NCBI RefSeq assembly: GCF_052857255.1
Contig: NC_135506.1
Location: forward strand, 80,447,618-80,511,617
DNA from: Amblyomma americanum
Taxonomy: Eukaryota > Arthropoda > Arachnida > Ixodida > Ixodidae
Direction: 5' to 3'
DNA: 64,000 bases
Every line of letters begins with the position of its first letter. Position 1 is the first letter of the stretch. Shown here one piece after another: positions 33,775 through 44,792 of the stretch. A program made the position numbers and the translations under genes. The notes under the pieces are model-generated. The model searched no databases. It was given only the letters and a program-made list of their open reading frames with translations, and was not told where the DNA came from.

Positions 33775-36700
33775 GCGCCGCAGTTCCTGAGGCGAGAACT
33801 GCGTCCACAACGAACTTCGAAAGGCCTCATCCGTCAGCCGCTAACCTCATTGAAATTTCCGTCGACGGCGTTTCTGTCATGGCGCTTGTCGACACTGGTG
33901 CTGCCGTTTCCGTCATGGACGCAAAGCTGTGTAGTTCTTTAAGAAAAGTAAGGACGCCAATTGCTGGACTCTCACTGCGCACCGCCAGCGCTCAGAACAT
34001 CCAGCCGTCAGCAGCGTGTACCGCTCGCGTTGTAATCCAGGGGACCATTTATGCCGTCGAATTCGTCGTACTGCCCTGCTGTTCTCATGCTGTTATCCTG
34101 GGCTGGGATTTCCTATCGCGCCATGCTGCTATCATCGATTGTGCTCGAGCTGAAGTCGAGTTCTCTCACCTGCCCGAAGCTGTCTTGGACACTGCCCCTC
34201 CTGGTGCCTGTGTTAAGGCCCTAGTTGCCGACGACATTGACCTGCCTCCCTGCTCTTCAGTCCTCGTACCCCTCTCTTGCGGCCCTCTTCGCGACGACAC
34301 TGTCCTCTTCACTCCGTCCCCTATCTTTCTGCACCGCAAGTGTCTGCCTCTGCCATACGCTGTACTGACTATATCCGCTGGCCTCTCCGTACTGTTCGTG
34401 TCTAACCCATTCTCGTTCCCCAACGCCTTGCGCCTAGGTGAATGTCTCGGCACAGTACAACCATTCGCGTCTCTGCTCATCCGCGAAGAGACGGACGACG
34501 CGCCGCACCTCTCCATAGCCGCACTCAGCCCACCTACTGCTGCGCCCGATCCCTCCTCAACCGAAGCATTCCTTCGCTCCATCGACGACAATCTTCCAGC
34601 GCCGCAAAGGGCACAGCTTCTCACTTTACTTAATCAGTTTCGCTCATCATTTGACTCACATCAAAGTTCCTTGGGCCAAACTTCCACTGTCACCCATGCC
34701 ATCGACACAGGTGACCACGCACCGCTGCGACAACGTCCCTATCGTGTGTCTGTCGCCGAGCGCCAAGTTATTGAAGACCAAGTCGACAGGATGCTCCAGA
34801 GCGGCGTCATTCAGCCCTCAAGCAGCCCATGGGCGTCGCCTGTGGTGCTCGTCAAAAAGAAGGATGGCTCCATACGCTTCTGTGTAGATTACCGCCGCCT
34901 TAATAAGATTACGCGCAAAGATGTCTATCCCCTCCCGCGCATAGACGACGCTCTGGACTCTTTGCAAGGGGCCGAACTCTTTTCATCTCTTGATTTGCGT
35001 TCCGGGTACTGGCAAGTTCCTATGAAAGAAGCCGATCGCCCCAAAACCGCCTTTGTGACACCGGATGGCTTGTATGAATTTACGGTGATGCCCTTCGGGC
35101 TTTGTAACGCCCCCGCGACTTTTGAGAGGATGATGGACACCATTTTGCGCGGACTTAAGTGGAAGACATGCCTTTGCTACCTCGACGACATTGTGGTCTT
35201 TTCCCCGGACTTTGACACCCACCTCTCCCGTTTGAAGCACGTCTTGACCTGCCTCTCTGACGCCGGCCTGCAGCTGAACTTAAAAAAATGCCGTTTTGCC
35301 GCTCGTCAATTAACCATCATAGGTCATGTTGTCTCTAAGCAGGGCGTCAGTCCCGACCCAGCGAAACTTCGTGCTGTGGTTGACTTTCCCAAACCTACCT
35401 CCATCAAAGACCTGCGCAGCTTCCTGGGTTTGTGCTCATATTTCCGCCGGTTTATTCGCAACTTTGCGTCCATTGCTGCGCCTTTGACTCAACTGCTGTA
35501 TGCAAGTGCGGATTTATCACTGTGGTCTCCAGCGTGCGACGACACATACACCACCTTGCGCCGTCTACTCACGGCGCCGCCCATTCTGCGCCATTTCGAC
35601 TCGGCCGCTCCTACCGAAGTTCACACGGACGCCAGCGGTGTTGGCCTCGGCGCTGTCCTCGCCCAATGAAAACCTGGCTTTGACGAATACGTCGTTGCTT
35701 ATGCTAGCCGCACACTCACACCAGCAGAACGCAACTACTCCGTAACTGAAAAAGAGTGTTTGGCGATTGTATGGGCCCTCGCGAAGTTTAGACCGTACAT
35801 TTATGGGCGCCCTTTTGACGTTGTGACCGACCACCATGCGCTCTGTTGGCTTTGCAACCTGAAAGACCCCTCCGGTCGCCTCGCTAGGTGGGCCCTTCGC
35901 TTGCAAGAATATGATATCCGCGTCGTGTATCGCACCGGCCGCAAGCATCAAGACCCCGATGCACTGTCACGCTGCCCCCTTCCAGCCGAGATCGCCAGCC
36001 TTTCCACCTCCGACGCTTCTCTGCCCTTGCTTCGCCTTAGCGACATGCCTTCAGCGCAACGCATGGATCCCTGGATCGCTTCCCTTCTCGACTTTCTCGC
36101 CAACCCGACGGCTGCTTCACCGTCACGTGCGCTCCGCCGCCAAGCTGCCCATTTTGCGATCCGTGACACCCTACTTTATCGCCGTAACTACAACTCCGAA
36201 GGTCGCAAGTGGCTGCTCGTTATTCCACGTCACTTACGCTCGGAGATATGCGCATACTTCCATGCTGCCCCTCACAGCGGTCACGCGGGCGTTTTCAAGA
36301 CCTACACCCGCATACGGCTGCGCTACTACTGGCGCGGAATGTACACCTTTATCTTGAAGTACGTGCGCGCACGCATTCCCTGCCAACGTCGCAAGACACC
36401 TCCCCATCGTTCTGCTGCTGAGCTGCAGCCGTTACCATGCCCTCCACGCCCGTTCGACCGCGTTGGCATTGATTTTTACGGTCCGCTTCCATACACTGCA
36501 GACGGCAACCGTTGGGCTATAGTAGCGGTGGATCACCTTACACGATATGCCGAAACTGCTGCCCTTCCGGCTGCCACAGCGACGGACGTCGCCTCCTTCA
36601 TTTTGCACCGATTCATCCTTCGCCACGGTGCACCTCGTGAACTGCTCAGTGACCGAGGACGCGTGTTCTTATCTGAGGTGGTGAAGGCGCTTCTCAAAGA

Positions 36701-37325
36701 GTGCAACACGATTCACCGAACTACCACCGCCTATCATCCGCAGACCAATGGCCTCACTGAGCGATTTAACCGCACACTCGGAGACATGCTCTCCAAGTAC
36801 GTCGCTTCTGACCACACGAATTGGGATCTCGTCCTTCCGTACGTTACTTATGCGTACAATACCGCTACGCAGTCTACCACCGGATTCTCTCCTTTCTTCC
36901 TACTTTACGGCCGCCAACCCTCTGCTACTATCGACACTATCCTCCCTTACCGCCCTGATGAATCCGAATATCGGCCTGTTTCCGACGCCGCGCAACACGC
37001 CGAAGCCTGCCGCCAAATTGCCCGGTCACTCACCACTGACACCCAGCATCGCCAGCGCTCCCGCCTCGACCAAGACCAATCCCCACCGAACTACACTTCT
37101 GGTGCACTTGTGTGGCTCTGGATCCCGTCAGGAACTCCCGGACTCTCCTCAAAATTTCTTGCGAAGTACCATGGTCCCTACCGTGTGCTGGAGCGCACCT
37201 CTCCGGTTAATTATATCGTGGAACCCCTCACGCCGTCTCCTGATCTCCGCCGCCGAGGACGGGAGACCGTTCATGTCCAGCGCCTCAAGCCCTACTACGA
37301 CCCCGCCGTCTTGCCATCATCCTAA
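33759..37325 (+). pseudogene. Gypsy-2 pol: protease, RT, RNase H, integrase
   Basis: Opens in the -1 frame after a stop at 33756-33758, so the shift from gag must fall in 33759-33774. The heptamer just before the gag stop is GGAAAAC. Protease [12 protein letters not shown] (about 33888); RT with [15 protein letters not shown] and YLDD (35178-35189); RNase H with TDASGVGLG (about 35625); integrase with a finger in which the usual first Cys is Arg (RARIPC, about 36365), and D-D-E in VDHLTRY, SDRGR and TERFN (about 36528, 36650, 36756). A TGA at 35667-35669 interrupts RNase H; the frame then stays open to 37325. The TGA replaces what is probably an Arg codon, and it is shared by the inverted copy. 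Confidence 0.88.
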
Positions 37326-37360
37326 GTCGCCAGGATGGCTCCTCTTGTCCCCGGGGTGAT

Positions 37361-37541
37361 TGTAAGGCTAAAGAAGAAGATGCGTCTGATGATTTGAAAA
37401 GACGAAGACGAGGTGACAGTGTTCTCGAGAGTTTTTGCCAGCGCTACGCTTGTGTGTCTTGTGCCGATCTGATCCCAGACTGCTGCCGTTGCCGTTCCCG
37501 TCGCCCCAGTACCTCGTAACAAACCCCCCCCCCCCGTTACA
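37361..37541 (+). repeat. Gypsy-2 3' LTR
   Basis: Near-identical to the 5' LTR (T/C at two sites, a shorter C-tract of 12). CCCCGGGGTGAT precedes it where the polypurine primer should be; this is not a classical purine tract. It is copied inverted at 59923-60103. Confidence 0.92.
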
Positions 37542-37790
37542 ATTTATTTATTTATCTTTTACCCACAGCGCCATTTGGCATTACAGTGGGGAGGTTGATA
37601 CAGTAACACAGCACATAAATGCAGGTAAATACAAAAAAAGAGAAACAGTAGCCGAAGCATTCGCAAAGTAAGCAAAGAATAACAACATTGACGCAATGCG
37701 CATCTATGTACAGAATTTGGGGTACAAGAAAGTCAACTGTGTTGATCACTCAATAAACGTGTATTTTAGGAGAAAGCACCAACGCAGTAG
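37542..37790 (-). repeat. Probable LINE 3' end with AAAT tail
   Basis: Starts with ATTTATTTATTTAT and continues ACAGCGCCATTTGGCATTAC. On the minus strand it would be a CR1/L2-type 3' untranslated end with an AAAT tail. No coding sequence is attached. It is copied inverted at about 59674-59922. A short GCAGTAGACAT tandem lies near 37784-37808. Confidence 0.35.
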
Positions 37791-37984
37791 ACATGCAGTA
37801 GACATGCAGTAGTTCTCGACAAATTCGATGCCACGAACGCCAGCATAGCTTCCACGCCGAACGAACGGGCAGCAAGCCGCAAGCTTCGTGGTGAACGCGC
37901 TTTGGATGTGCGCTGCGTTGTTCGCAGCTCACAGCGCGATTTCACAATGCCCGCGCTGCCACACTGCACCCGAACGAGAGATAT

Positions 37985-38165
37985 GCCAGGCTCGATAGTT
38001 CCTTTCGTTAAAACCAATTTTCAGTTCATTTTTTTTCCTTACGGCGCGGTTTGGGTGTCCACAGAGATATGTAAGACAGGCCTCACTTCATTTCCGTAAA
38101 ACCAATTTTGGTTTAATTTTCGTTCCCTTGCAGCGCGGTCCGGGTTGCCACCGAAATACGTGGTG
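37985..38165 (-). repeat. Two tandem ~85 bp tail units
   Basis: Two units in reverse orientation, each with AAACCAATTTT and a C(C/T)TTnCnGCGCGGTnnGGGTG core. Same unit as the SINE tail. Copied inverted at about 59299-59479. Confidence 0.55.
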
Positions 38166-38496
38166 GTAGTGGCGGTGAAAAGAATTTATTCATCTATATG
38201 CACAGAGAGGTGCTCAGGGAGAGGCGCCTAGTGGGTTTCACTCATTACAATATAAGAGGGAGTCCCTCATGCCCTCCCGGGATCCCGTTGGTCCTGATCG
38301 CTGAACAGGCCCGCCGAAATAGGGCCTGTTGGGCCGATACTTCCTGGCAGATGAACAGAGCCGCCTCCCAGTCCTCTCGAGTAGGGGAAGGGGTGATGGG
38401 GGGAGAAGGATTTTACCTGCATGCCCATACTCTGCGAAACGTGTCGACCAACTTCCCACAGAATGAGCAGCGGCCGTCAAAAGAAGAGTCAAAGTG

Positions 38497-41400
38497 CTAG
38501 AGAACCGCCGGGCACAGCACGGTGTTTGTAAAGAGCCCACGGAGAGTTCGTTGGCCAGCTTTACCAAGTCCCTTTATAGGAACCGGGTAGCGCCGGTGTT
38601 CGGCCCGATAGTGCTCAGTAATGTCTCTAAAAGAAAGAAGAGGGCTGTGATCTAGGTTAAGGTCTTCCAAAGAAACGTCTGGTGCCCGGTGAGTTAGTGC
38701 GCGGGCGGCCTCATGGGCGGCTTCGTTACCTGGCATGCCTTGATGATTGAGCGATGAGTTGGATCGCAGTCGCGAGTACTCTGGTGAAGAATTTGGTTAG
38801 CAAGTCGAGTAATCCAACCGAACTCAAAGTACGACAGGCTCCATGAGATTCTGTAAGGATCAATTTATAGTTGGGATGGGAGACTGCGAGGGCGATCGCT
38901 ACCTCCTCCGCATTAGTTGAGCTCGGCGCGCTGAACGAGAGACCGTCCACCTGTTTTCCCTCGAGTTTGACTGCAGCCATGTATCATTCCCCCCTGGAGC
39001 GGTGGGGCCTGCAATATCGACGTAGAAGACGTGTTTCTTAGCGCCATAGTGGCGGTGCAGGGCATGGGCCCGCGCCTTGCGCCGGCCATTTCGCTCCTCC
39101 ATGTTCATCTTAGTCGTAAGGGGTCGAACGTAGAGGGCGCGTCTCCACAGGTCGGGCACTCGAACCCGTTCCATCGTATGGTGGCTGTGCTTGATATGTT
39201 ACCGGTCTAAGAGGCGGCGACCAGAGACGGTCTGCGCGAGACGCGCGTATTGGTTAACGAGATGCGCCTCGCGATGTTCCCGATTGGTGTTCACCATCCT
39301 TAACGCGAGCATTCGCGTGTTGGAAGTGGAGATTGGGAGGTCGAGGGCTCTCTTGAAAGTTTTGCGGAGTATAACCTACAAGCAATCTTCGTCATGCTTC
39401 CGTAAGCGGAGATAAGGAGTCGAGCACAGTACTCAACTAGTTACGAAGGTATGGGCGAGGCACACCGAATCTTTGCTCGCAAACTTCTACGCTTGTTGGA
39501 AACGCGACGAACCGTTCGGCCCACCTGGTCGCTGACTTTGCGGAGTTTGGAAAGGGTCGTGTCTGCCTTGCGCTGCTGATTATGAAGAGACCGAGTATTC
39601 GCAGCTCCTGCACTTCAAGGATGGCGCCTCTGGCGAGAGAGAGCTGAACTGAGATTTTGCATCTCGGAGAAGGTCGAATATTCACAAATTCAGACTTGGA
39701 CGGGGAGCACTGGGGGCCGCAGTGCGTAGCATAGTGGTCTACTGTGCTCGCCGCAGCTTGCAGGCATTCCTCCATCTCTACTATGTTTCCCGTAGTAGCC
39801 CAGATGGTGATGTCATCGAAGTACAGTGCATGCTGAACACCGCCGACACCAGCCGGTTGTCCAAGAAGGTGTATCATGGCAATATTAAAGAGAAGCGGGG
39901 TCAACACAACGCCTTGTGGTGTGCCTCGAGTTCTCATCTCTAACGGGCCGTACTCGATCTCTTTTATGTGTACATGGTCCAAGCGGACCATTAATAAATG
40001 TTTGATGTAGTTGATCATACGAGGACCGCAGTTGGTCTCGCTAAGATGATTTAATATGACGCCGTGTTTAACATTGTCAGACGCACCGTTCAGACTGAGT
40101 GCTAGGACTATCTTGTCACTGTGTGGGTGTTCGATGGGTTCGAGAACCTCGCGATAAAGCTGTAAAGTATGCCTTGTGCACACATATGAGGTGGGAAGTC
40201 GAACATGGTGTCGGCGAAGGTGTCCTTGCTCTCGAGATATTCCGAAAAACTCTCACGGACCATCGTTTCCATTAGTTTCCCTACGCTTGAGGTGAGGGAG
40301 ATGGGCCGGAGGTTTTGTGTTTGCCCTTTCTGCGCCTTCGGGATGAAGGTTACCAATGATGTCTTGGAATCGGGTGGCAAAGAAGTGTCCCCGGTCCGAA
40401 TGGCGTTGATAAATTCAAGTAGGGTTTCGTATGCCCAATCGGGGGGGGGGGGTGCCAACAGTTTGTGACCTTATCCCTCCCGGGCGCCGTCCCCCTGAGC
40501 ATTTTGGCAAGAGCCGCGCGAAGGTCGTGAAGATGGAAAAGCTGATCCAGTTCCGAATTATCGCTGCCTGTAAGCTAATAGTCCTTCCCGCGCGGATCTT
40601 AATCCTTACGTTCGCTAGCTGCTGTTTCGTTGAAAATTGTTTATCGCGCGAGTGAGGTGTTTCTATTCTTCCGAGCGTGTTTGTGTAGAGTATATCAGAC
40701 TCCCACAGAACCGCAAAGTGTTGCGGCTCGACATCTGTCTTGCTGCGCTGTTGCATGATTTACCCAGTTATTTTCAGCGGGCTGGGCAGCATATTCGGCA
40801 GCTTGCTGGGTGAGGTCAAAGATGGGAGCGCGGAGCTTACGATTGTGGTTGTGCCGCCGCCATCGTTTAGTGAGGCTGCGGCGAGCTTCCCAGAGGTGCA
40901 TCAGGTGGTTATCCACGTCCGATTCACGCTCCGTAAGCTGGATCTGGTTTTCGTTGAACGGAGTGTTTGCATGAGTCCATGAGCACAATTTGAGTAGTTT
41001 TGCTTCAATAGAGAAGTTACTGGGAGGGCCTGGCGGAAAGCATTCCAGTCGGGAAGTTTGGTTTGTGCAAAGGGGCGATGTAAGGGTAGAGTTTAGATTT
41101 GTGTTCAGCATGCAGTGGTCGCTACCGAGGTTGTCCTCAGTGTTGAGCCACTCTGTGTGTCGAATGCGTTTCGGGAAGATAAGGTCGGGGCAGATATCCT
41201 GAGTAATGGAATTCCCTACACGTGTCGGGTGGGCTGGATCGATTAGAAGAGTGATGGCCAGCGTAGATATAAGTTCCGCACCCTTCTAACCACGCGGAAC
41301 TTCCTTGCGATAGCCCCACATGGGACAGGTGGTGTCAAAAGCGCCCACTGTTATGAGGGGATCGCGACCCATGATCCTTCGCGCTGCGCTAAAGATGCTA

Positions 41401-41930
41401 GAAAAACTGATGTTTGTGAGTTTCGGGAGGCAGTAGGTATTAAGGATGTGTGCGGGGCTATCTATTCGGCGTAGAGGGAGGACACAGACCATCACGTACG
41501 AATATTGCAGATTTAGGCAGAGATCCGCCTTGTGCGGTAGAAGCCCATTTGTAGTCCTTTTTTTGGACCAAGCCCAGAAGGACGGGATTTGAAGGCTCGG
41601 GCTCCTTTGCCAAGCCGTGTAACCATAGCAAGCCGAGCACGAGGCCGGGTCACAGCTTGCACCCATTTGAGGAAACCGATGGGGAACCGCCCGGCAGTGT
41701 GAGTCGAGCCCACCACCTCCCGGAGCCGAGGCGGGTGCTCTACCACGGGGCCACGGCTGCGGCAACCTCCTGCGTTGTGTAGGCATTAAGGACTATTAGA
41801 CAGGCGAACGGGTCTCGTTGAAAAGTACTATAGCCCGAGAGCTTGACCGCATGCCCGGTATCTTGCAACCAAAGGACTGCGGGGGGAGGGGGGTGTTCGT
41901 ATTTGTTTATGTACGCCTTTAAGTTGGCAC
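38497..41930 (-). pseudogene. LINE 3 ORF2: endonuclease, RT, RNase H
   Basis: The endonuclease begins QFNCRGFKNR (about 41935) with VLWLQDTG (about 41870). After the SINE it continues with SPAHILNTYCLP and DPLITVGAFDTTCPMWG (the usual GDFN is changed to GAFD) and then LGSDHCML. RT: NLRPISLTSSV (about 40300), LSLNGASDNV (motif A altered, no FD), TRGTPQGVVLTP and YFDD (39812-39823). RNase H is represented by EEVAIALA, TESHGA and PGNEAAHEAA (about 38735). A finger CSFCGKL...C lies near 38470. At least six frame breaks are visible. The catalytic-site changes and breaks show it is inactive. Confidence 0.78.
41533..41764 (-). mobile_element. tRNA-derived SINE, second family, left copy
   Basis: Reverse complement of 55698-55929. 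The tRNA-like head has a TGGCCCCGTGGTAGAG A box and a GGGCTCGACTC B box; the unique part ends in a run of 7 A/T. It interrupts LINE 3 between coding for LNAYTTQE and LCLNLQYSYVMV. The head differs from the Ruka-like SINEs, so this is another family. No clear target duplication. Confidence 0.65.
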
Positions 41931-42316
41931 ATGTGGTCCTATTTTTGAAACCCCGACAGTTAAACTGTACAAGGGAAAAGCTTAAAATCTTTGCGGGGGC
42001 AGCGCCCTCTAATGGTTTGGTTGAGAGGGGGCGCAGCCATGCTGATTGAAAGGCGATAGGCTTTGAGAGCCGGAATAAGTTTCGTTACCTGCAGCGGGAG
42101 CAGTTCTGGCTCCTCCGAGAGTTCGGTTAGATTAATGGGTAAGTGGGATATTGATGAGCGGTTCGCGTCTTTGAGAGGTCCCATTCATCGGAGAAGCCGA
42201 GGGTTTGACTCTAGCCGCGTCTTAATGTTGGCTGTCACGGTGGCCGTAACTGTGGCCGTGACTGCCTTGAGCAGGTTGTCTTGAATTTTGCTAAAATTCG
42301 ACATCTGAGTCGTTAA

Positions 42317-42628
42317 TTAAAAGAGGGCATTTTCGGGGGCGGTAAAACGCACGTCAGAGCAAGAAGGTGTCAGGTCCGCCGGCACTTGTCGCATCGGTTC
42401 CAGAGCTACCTGGGCAGTGGGCTGGGAGGAGCGAGCAATTTCTAGCGCGTGAATTTTGGCGTGGAGTTGAGCATTTTGTGCCCGAAGAGTCTCAAGCGCG
42501 CGGCGGAGGTCCGCGACATTGGAGTCAAGGGGAGGAAGGGGAAAATTTGGTAGACGAGATGGTAGGGAAGTATGGGGAGGCGGTGGAGGCCCATCTCGGC
42601 TGCCAACGTTGGGCTCAGATGTCTTCAT
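42317..42628 (-). pseudogene. LINE 3 ORF1, C-terminal fragment
   Basis: Minus-strand frame of about 104 codons with a Pro-rich start and a coiled coil (LRRALETLRAQNAQLHAKI), ending at a stop at 42317. This is the position and character of the I-group ORF1 end just before the endonuclease. The rest of ORF1 is absent, so the element is 5'-truncated near 42640. Confidence 0.55.
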
Positions 42629-42828
42629 TGGCGCGCCAGGCTACAGTGAAGTAAAATATTAGGTAGTGGGCTCACTCCATGGCACCTCAATGGGAAGGAG
42701 TGGCCCCAAGAATATCGACAAGCTGCTGCTTCGTGGCGCCGACACGGGGTAGCGCCGCAGTAGACTTCACAGTAGGATTTGCCATCGCTGTCGTTGTGCC
42801 ACGTGTGAACTTGCGGGCTCGTTGTTGT

Positions 42829-43137
42829 AAATTAAATTGAATTGGTTTTGGGGAAAGGAAATTGCGCAGTATCTGTCTCACATTTCGGAGGACACCTGAA
42901 CCGCGTCGAAAGGGGAGGGTTAAAGGAGGGACTGAAAGAAGAAAGAGGTGCCGTAGAGGAGGGCTCTGGAATAATTTCGACCACTTGGGGATCTTTAATG
43001 TGCACTGACTTCACACAGCACACGGGCGCCTTTTGCGTTTCGCCTCCATCGAAACGCGGCTGCCGCAGTTGGGTTGGAACCTGGGTAGTCCGGATCAGTA
43101 GCCGAGCACCGTAACCATTCAGCCACCGCGGCGGGTG
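42829..43137 (-). mobile_element. tRNA-derived SINE (Ruka-like), copy 4
   Basis: Full-length but more diverged copy. The B box region reads GTTGGGTTGGAACCTGG on the plus strand, so it is damaged; the ~85 bp tail unit and body are clear. The flanks TCGTTGTTGT (42819-42828) and TCGTTGCTGT (43138-43147) match at 9 of 10 bases and are the likely target duplication. Confidence 0.85.
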
Positions 43138-43224
43138 TCGTTGCTGTTCCGTTGTGCAGTTTTGAGCTGGTTCGTGCGCTTCTCGGGGTAACTTCACGTT
43201 TTTGTTCACGTATGGTGACGTTCA

Positions 43225-44110
43225 TGCATGAAGGCATTTATAGCTTTCCTTGACAGCTGGGAGATGCTTGGGGAAAATTGGTCGTGGTTTTCAGAGCGCC
43301 TCAACAGCCGCTATTCTTCATTTGAATATTTTCAGCACAGTTAATTCAAGTGTTGGCATACCTGATAGAAACGCTGAAGTACAGATATCTGATGACTTCA
43401 AAGCTTAGCCAAGATCCTCTTGAGAATCTTTTCGGAATCATAAGGCAGTCTTCAGGATGCACCCAGCACCATACACTGACCCAATGTTTAATCTTAGGCA
43501 ATTTCCTTTCATTTTATGGGCTCATAAAATGAGTATTGCAAGCTAATCATCCTGAGACAGTGCTAGATTCTCTGCTAGACTTTGAAGACGGGGGTGATAT
43601 GGAGCATGCCCTGATAAGCAGCTTTCACATGTAGTGTCAAGGCCTTCCATCAAGAACAGAACTCAGATTGCATGCCAGTGCATGACCACTATGAGTACGC
43701 TCCTTTTGGTGACTGTAGACTTTTTCTACCCAGCAGTATGTGTGGCCCGTAAGTCTGTATTGAAGACAAATTACCAAACGTGCATAGCCTTGCTTACATT
43801 GTAGTCTCCCGATGAAAACATTTTCCTTGCGAGGCTGAGAAAATACCACTACCACGAAGGACTACGCTGTACCCATCGGCGCAGTTTTATGGCTTTGTGT
43901 TGAAACATGAAAACTTCACAGAATGGTGTTCCTGGAATGAATTGCATTCTTGATGAGTTGGAAGTGGTTATAAGTACGCTGCAGAAGAAGAAGGTTGCCC
44001 CGTTTACTACCACTCTGAAGAAGTCATACGGTTTTATTTAGTGACTAGACTGCACTTCTGTGTGAAAGGAGTTAATTAAAAAAGGCAGGAAAATGCGAAC
44101 GAGCGAATCC
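43225..44110 (+). pseudogene. P-element (THAP9-like) transposase remnant
   Basis: Frames broken by stops and shifts. FIAFLDSWE lies near 43235. From about 43355 a frame reads YLMTSKLSQDPLENLFGIIRQ followed shortly by SGC, the hallmark of the RNase H-fold C-terminal part of P-element transposases. NHPETVLDSLLDFEDG follows near 43545-43590, and near 44025-44070 VIRFYLVTRLHFCVKGVN resembles the protein's C-terminal helix. P transposases cut and paste DNA; this one is inactive. No THAP zinc finger and no terminal inverted repeats are visible here. Confidence 0.6.
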
Positions 44111-44609
44111 TCTTAAATGGAGTCGTTGCTAACGCTGCTCTCAAGTGCTAGAACAAGTTTAAGAAAAGAGAGGCGAAATGATTAAATGAGCGAGCATATA
44201 CATGCAGTGGGGCCAAATTTGCCTCATTTGTTTCAAACAGCAGGTGGCTGCATGGTTGCGCAAAAAAATAGAAACTCCCTGTTGCTGTTGTGTCAAAAGG
44301 AGTTGCGGATATGCGTCTACGTGCCGAATTCCTTCTACCTATCGTTTTCCGGCCCCTCTGTTTAATGTGCATTTCGGCTCCTTGCGAATGAAAATGATTG
44401 TTGCTGCCGTTACTCATTTAAATCCGCGTTTCTCCCTGGCCTGAATCAAATGCCGCTACACCACATGCTACTAATACTGATGTTAAGTGTAAATAGTAAA
44501 AGCTGTAGAAACCGTGTGCAGTGCATTATAATCTCCAGCAAAACTCTCTCATGCAATGTCCGTTGTGAACCTTTGAGGAGTGAATAAACATATGCTGGCG
44601 ATGGAGGCG
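44111..44609. other. Stretch without recognised gene
   Basis: No repeat or protein recognised. It may include the 3' untranslated part of the P-element remnant. Confidence 0.3.
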
Positions 44610-44745
44610 AAATTCTAGAGGCCCATATGCTGTGCGATGTCAGAGCATGTTGAAGAACCCCAGGTGGTCGAAATTTCCAGAGCCTTTTACTACGGCAGCC
44701 TGACTCGCTTTGAGACGTGAAAACTCATATCTCAAACCAAACCAA
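44610..44745 (+). repeat. Old SINE core fragment
   Basis: Contains TGCTGTGCGATGTCAG, then CCCCAGGTGGTCGAAATT and CCAGAGCC, in the plus orientation. These match the body of the Ruka-like SINEs, but the copy is much more diverged and has no intact tRNA head. An AATAAAG sequence follows at 44763, perhaps a separate element end. Confidence 0.6.
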
Positions 44746-44792
44746 TCATGTGCTCAGGCCAGAAATAAAGTTCCATTCATTGCCCGCTTAGC

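Larger units (their letters stand above)
32239..37541 (+). mobile_element. Gypsy-2 LTR retrotransposon, complete
   Basis: 5.3 kb element with both LTRs (182 and 181 bp), gag and pol. The LTRs begin TGTAAGGC and end GTTACA, and both contain a poly(C) tract. It lies in an ATTT-rich site, and ATTTATTT occurs directly outside both ends, so the short target duplication cannot be measured exactly. Outside the C-tract I count two substitutions between the LTRs, so it inserted fairly recently. All but its first 1.2 kb is copied in inverted orientation at the end of the window. Confidence 0.93.
33464..41794. repeat. Left arm of 8.3 kb inverted duplication
   Basis: Near-identical in reverse orientation to 55668-64000. 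Paired positions sum to 97464 up to about 40.44 kb and 97462 beyond, because a C/G run is 12 bases here and 14 in the other arm. About a dozen base differences show up as amino-acid or tract changes over 8.3 kb. The true left end is unknown, since the partner runs off the window. LINE 3 coding continues past 41794, so the breakpoint is inside an element. Confidence 0.95.
38185..42640 (-). mobile_element. I-group LINE 3, degraded, with SINE inside
   Basis: Minus-strand LINE with an ORF1 tail (42628-42317), endonuclease, RT and RNase H, ending near an AATAAATTC signal at about 38195-38185. A tRNA-derived SINE (41533-41764) splits its endonuclease. The part below 41794 belongs to the inverted duplication; ORF1 and the start of the endonuclease occur only here. 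Frameshifts and stops are numerous, so it is an old copy. Confidence 0.8.

Noticed and set aside
36748..37359. 203-codon plus-strand frame overlapping the integrase
   Set aside because: Shadow of the pol frame; Ser/Pro/Leu-rich, no domain, and also present in the inverted copy simply because the DNA is duplicated.
38185..42640. CRISPR-like or phage-like repeats
   Set aside because: Repeats here are eukaryotic retroelement parts; there is no regular short repeat-spacer array anywhere in the window.
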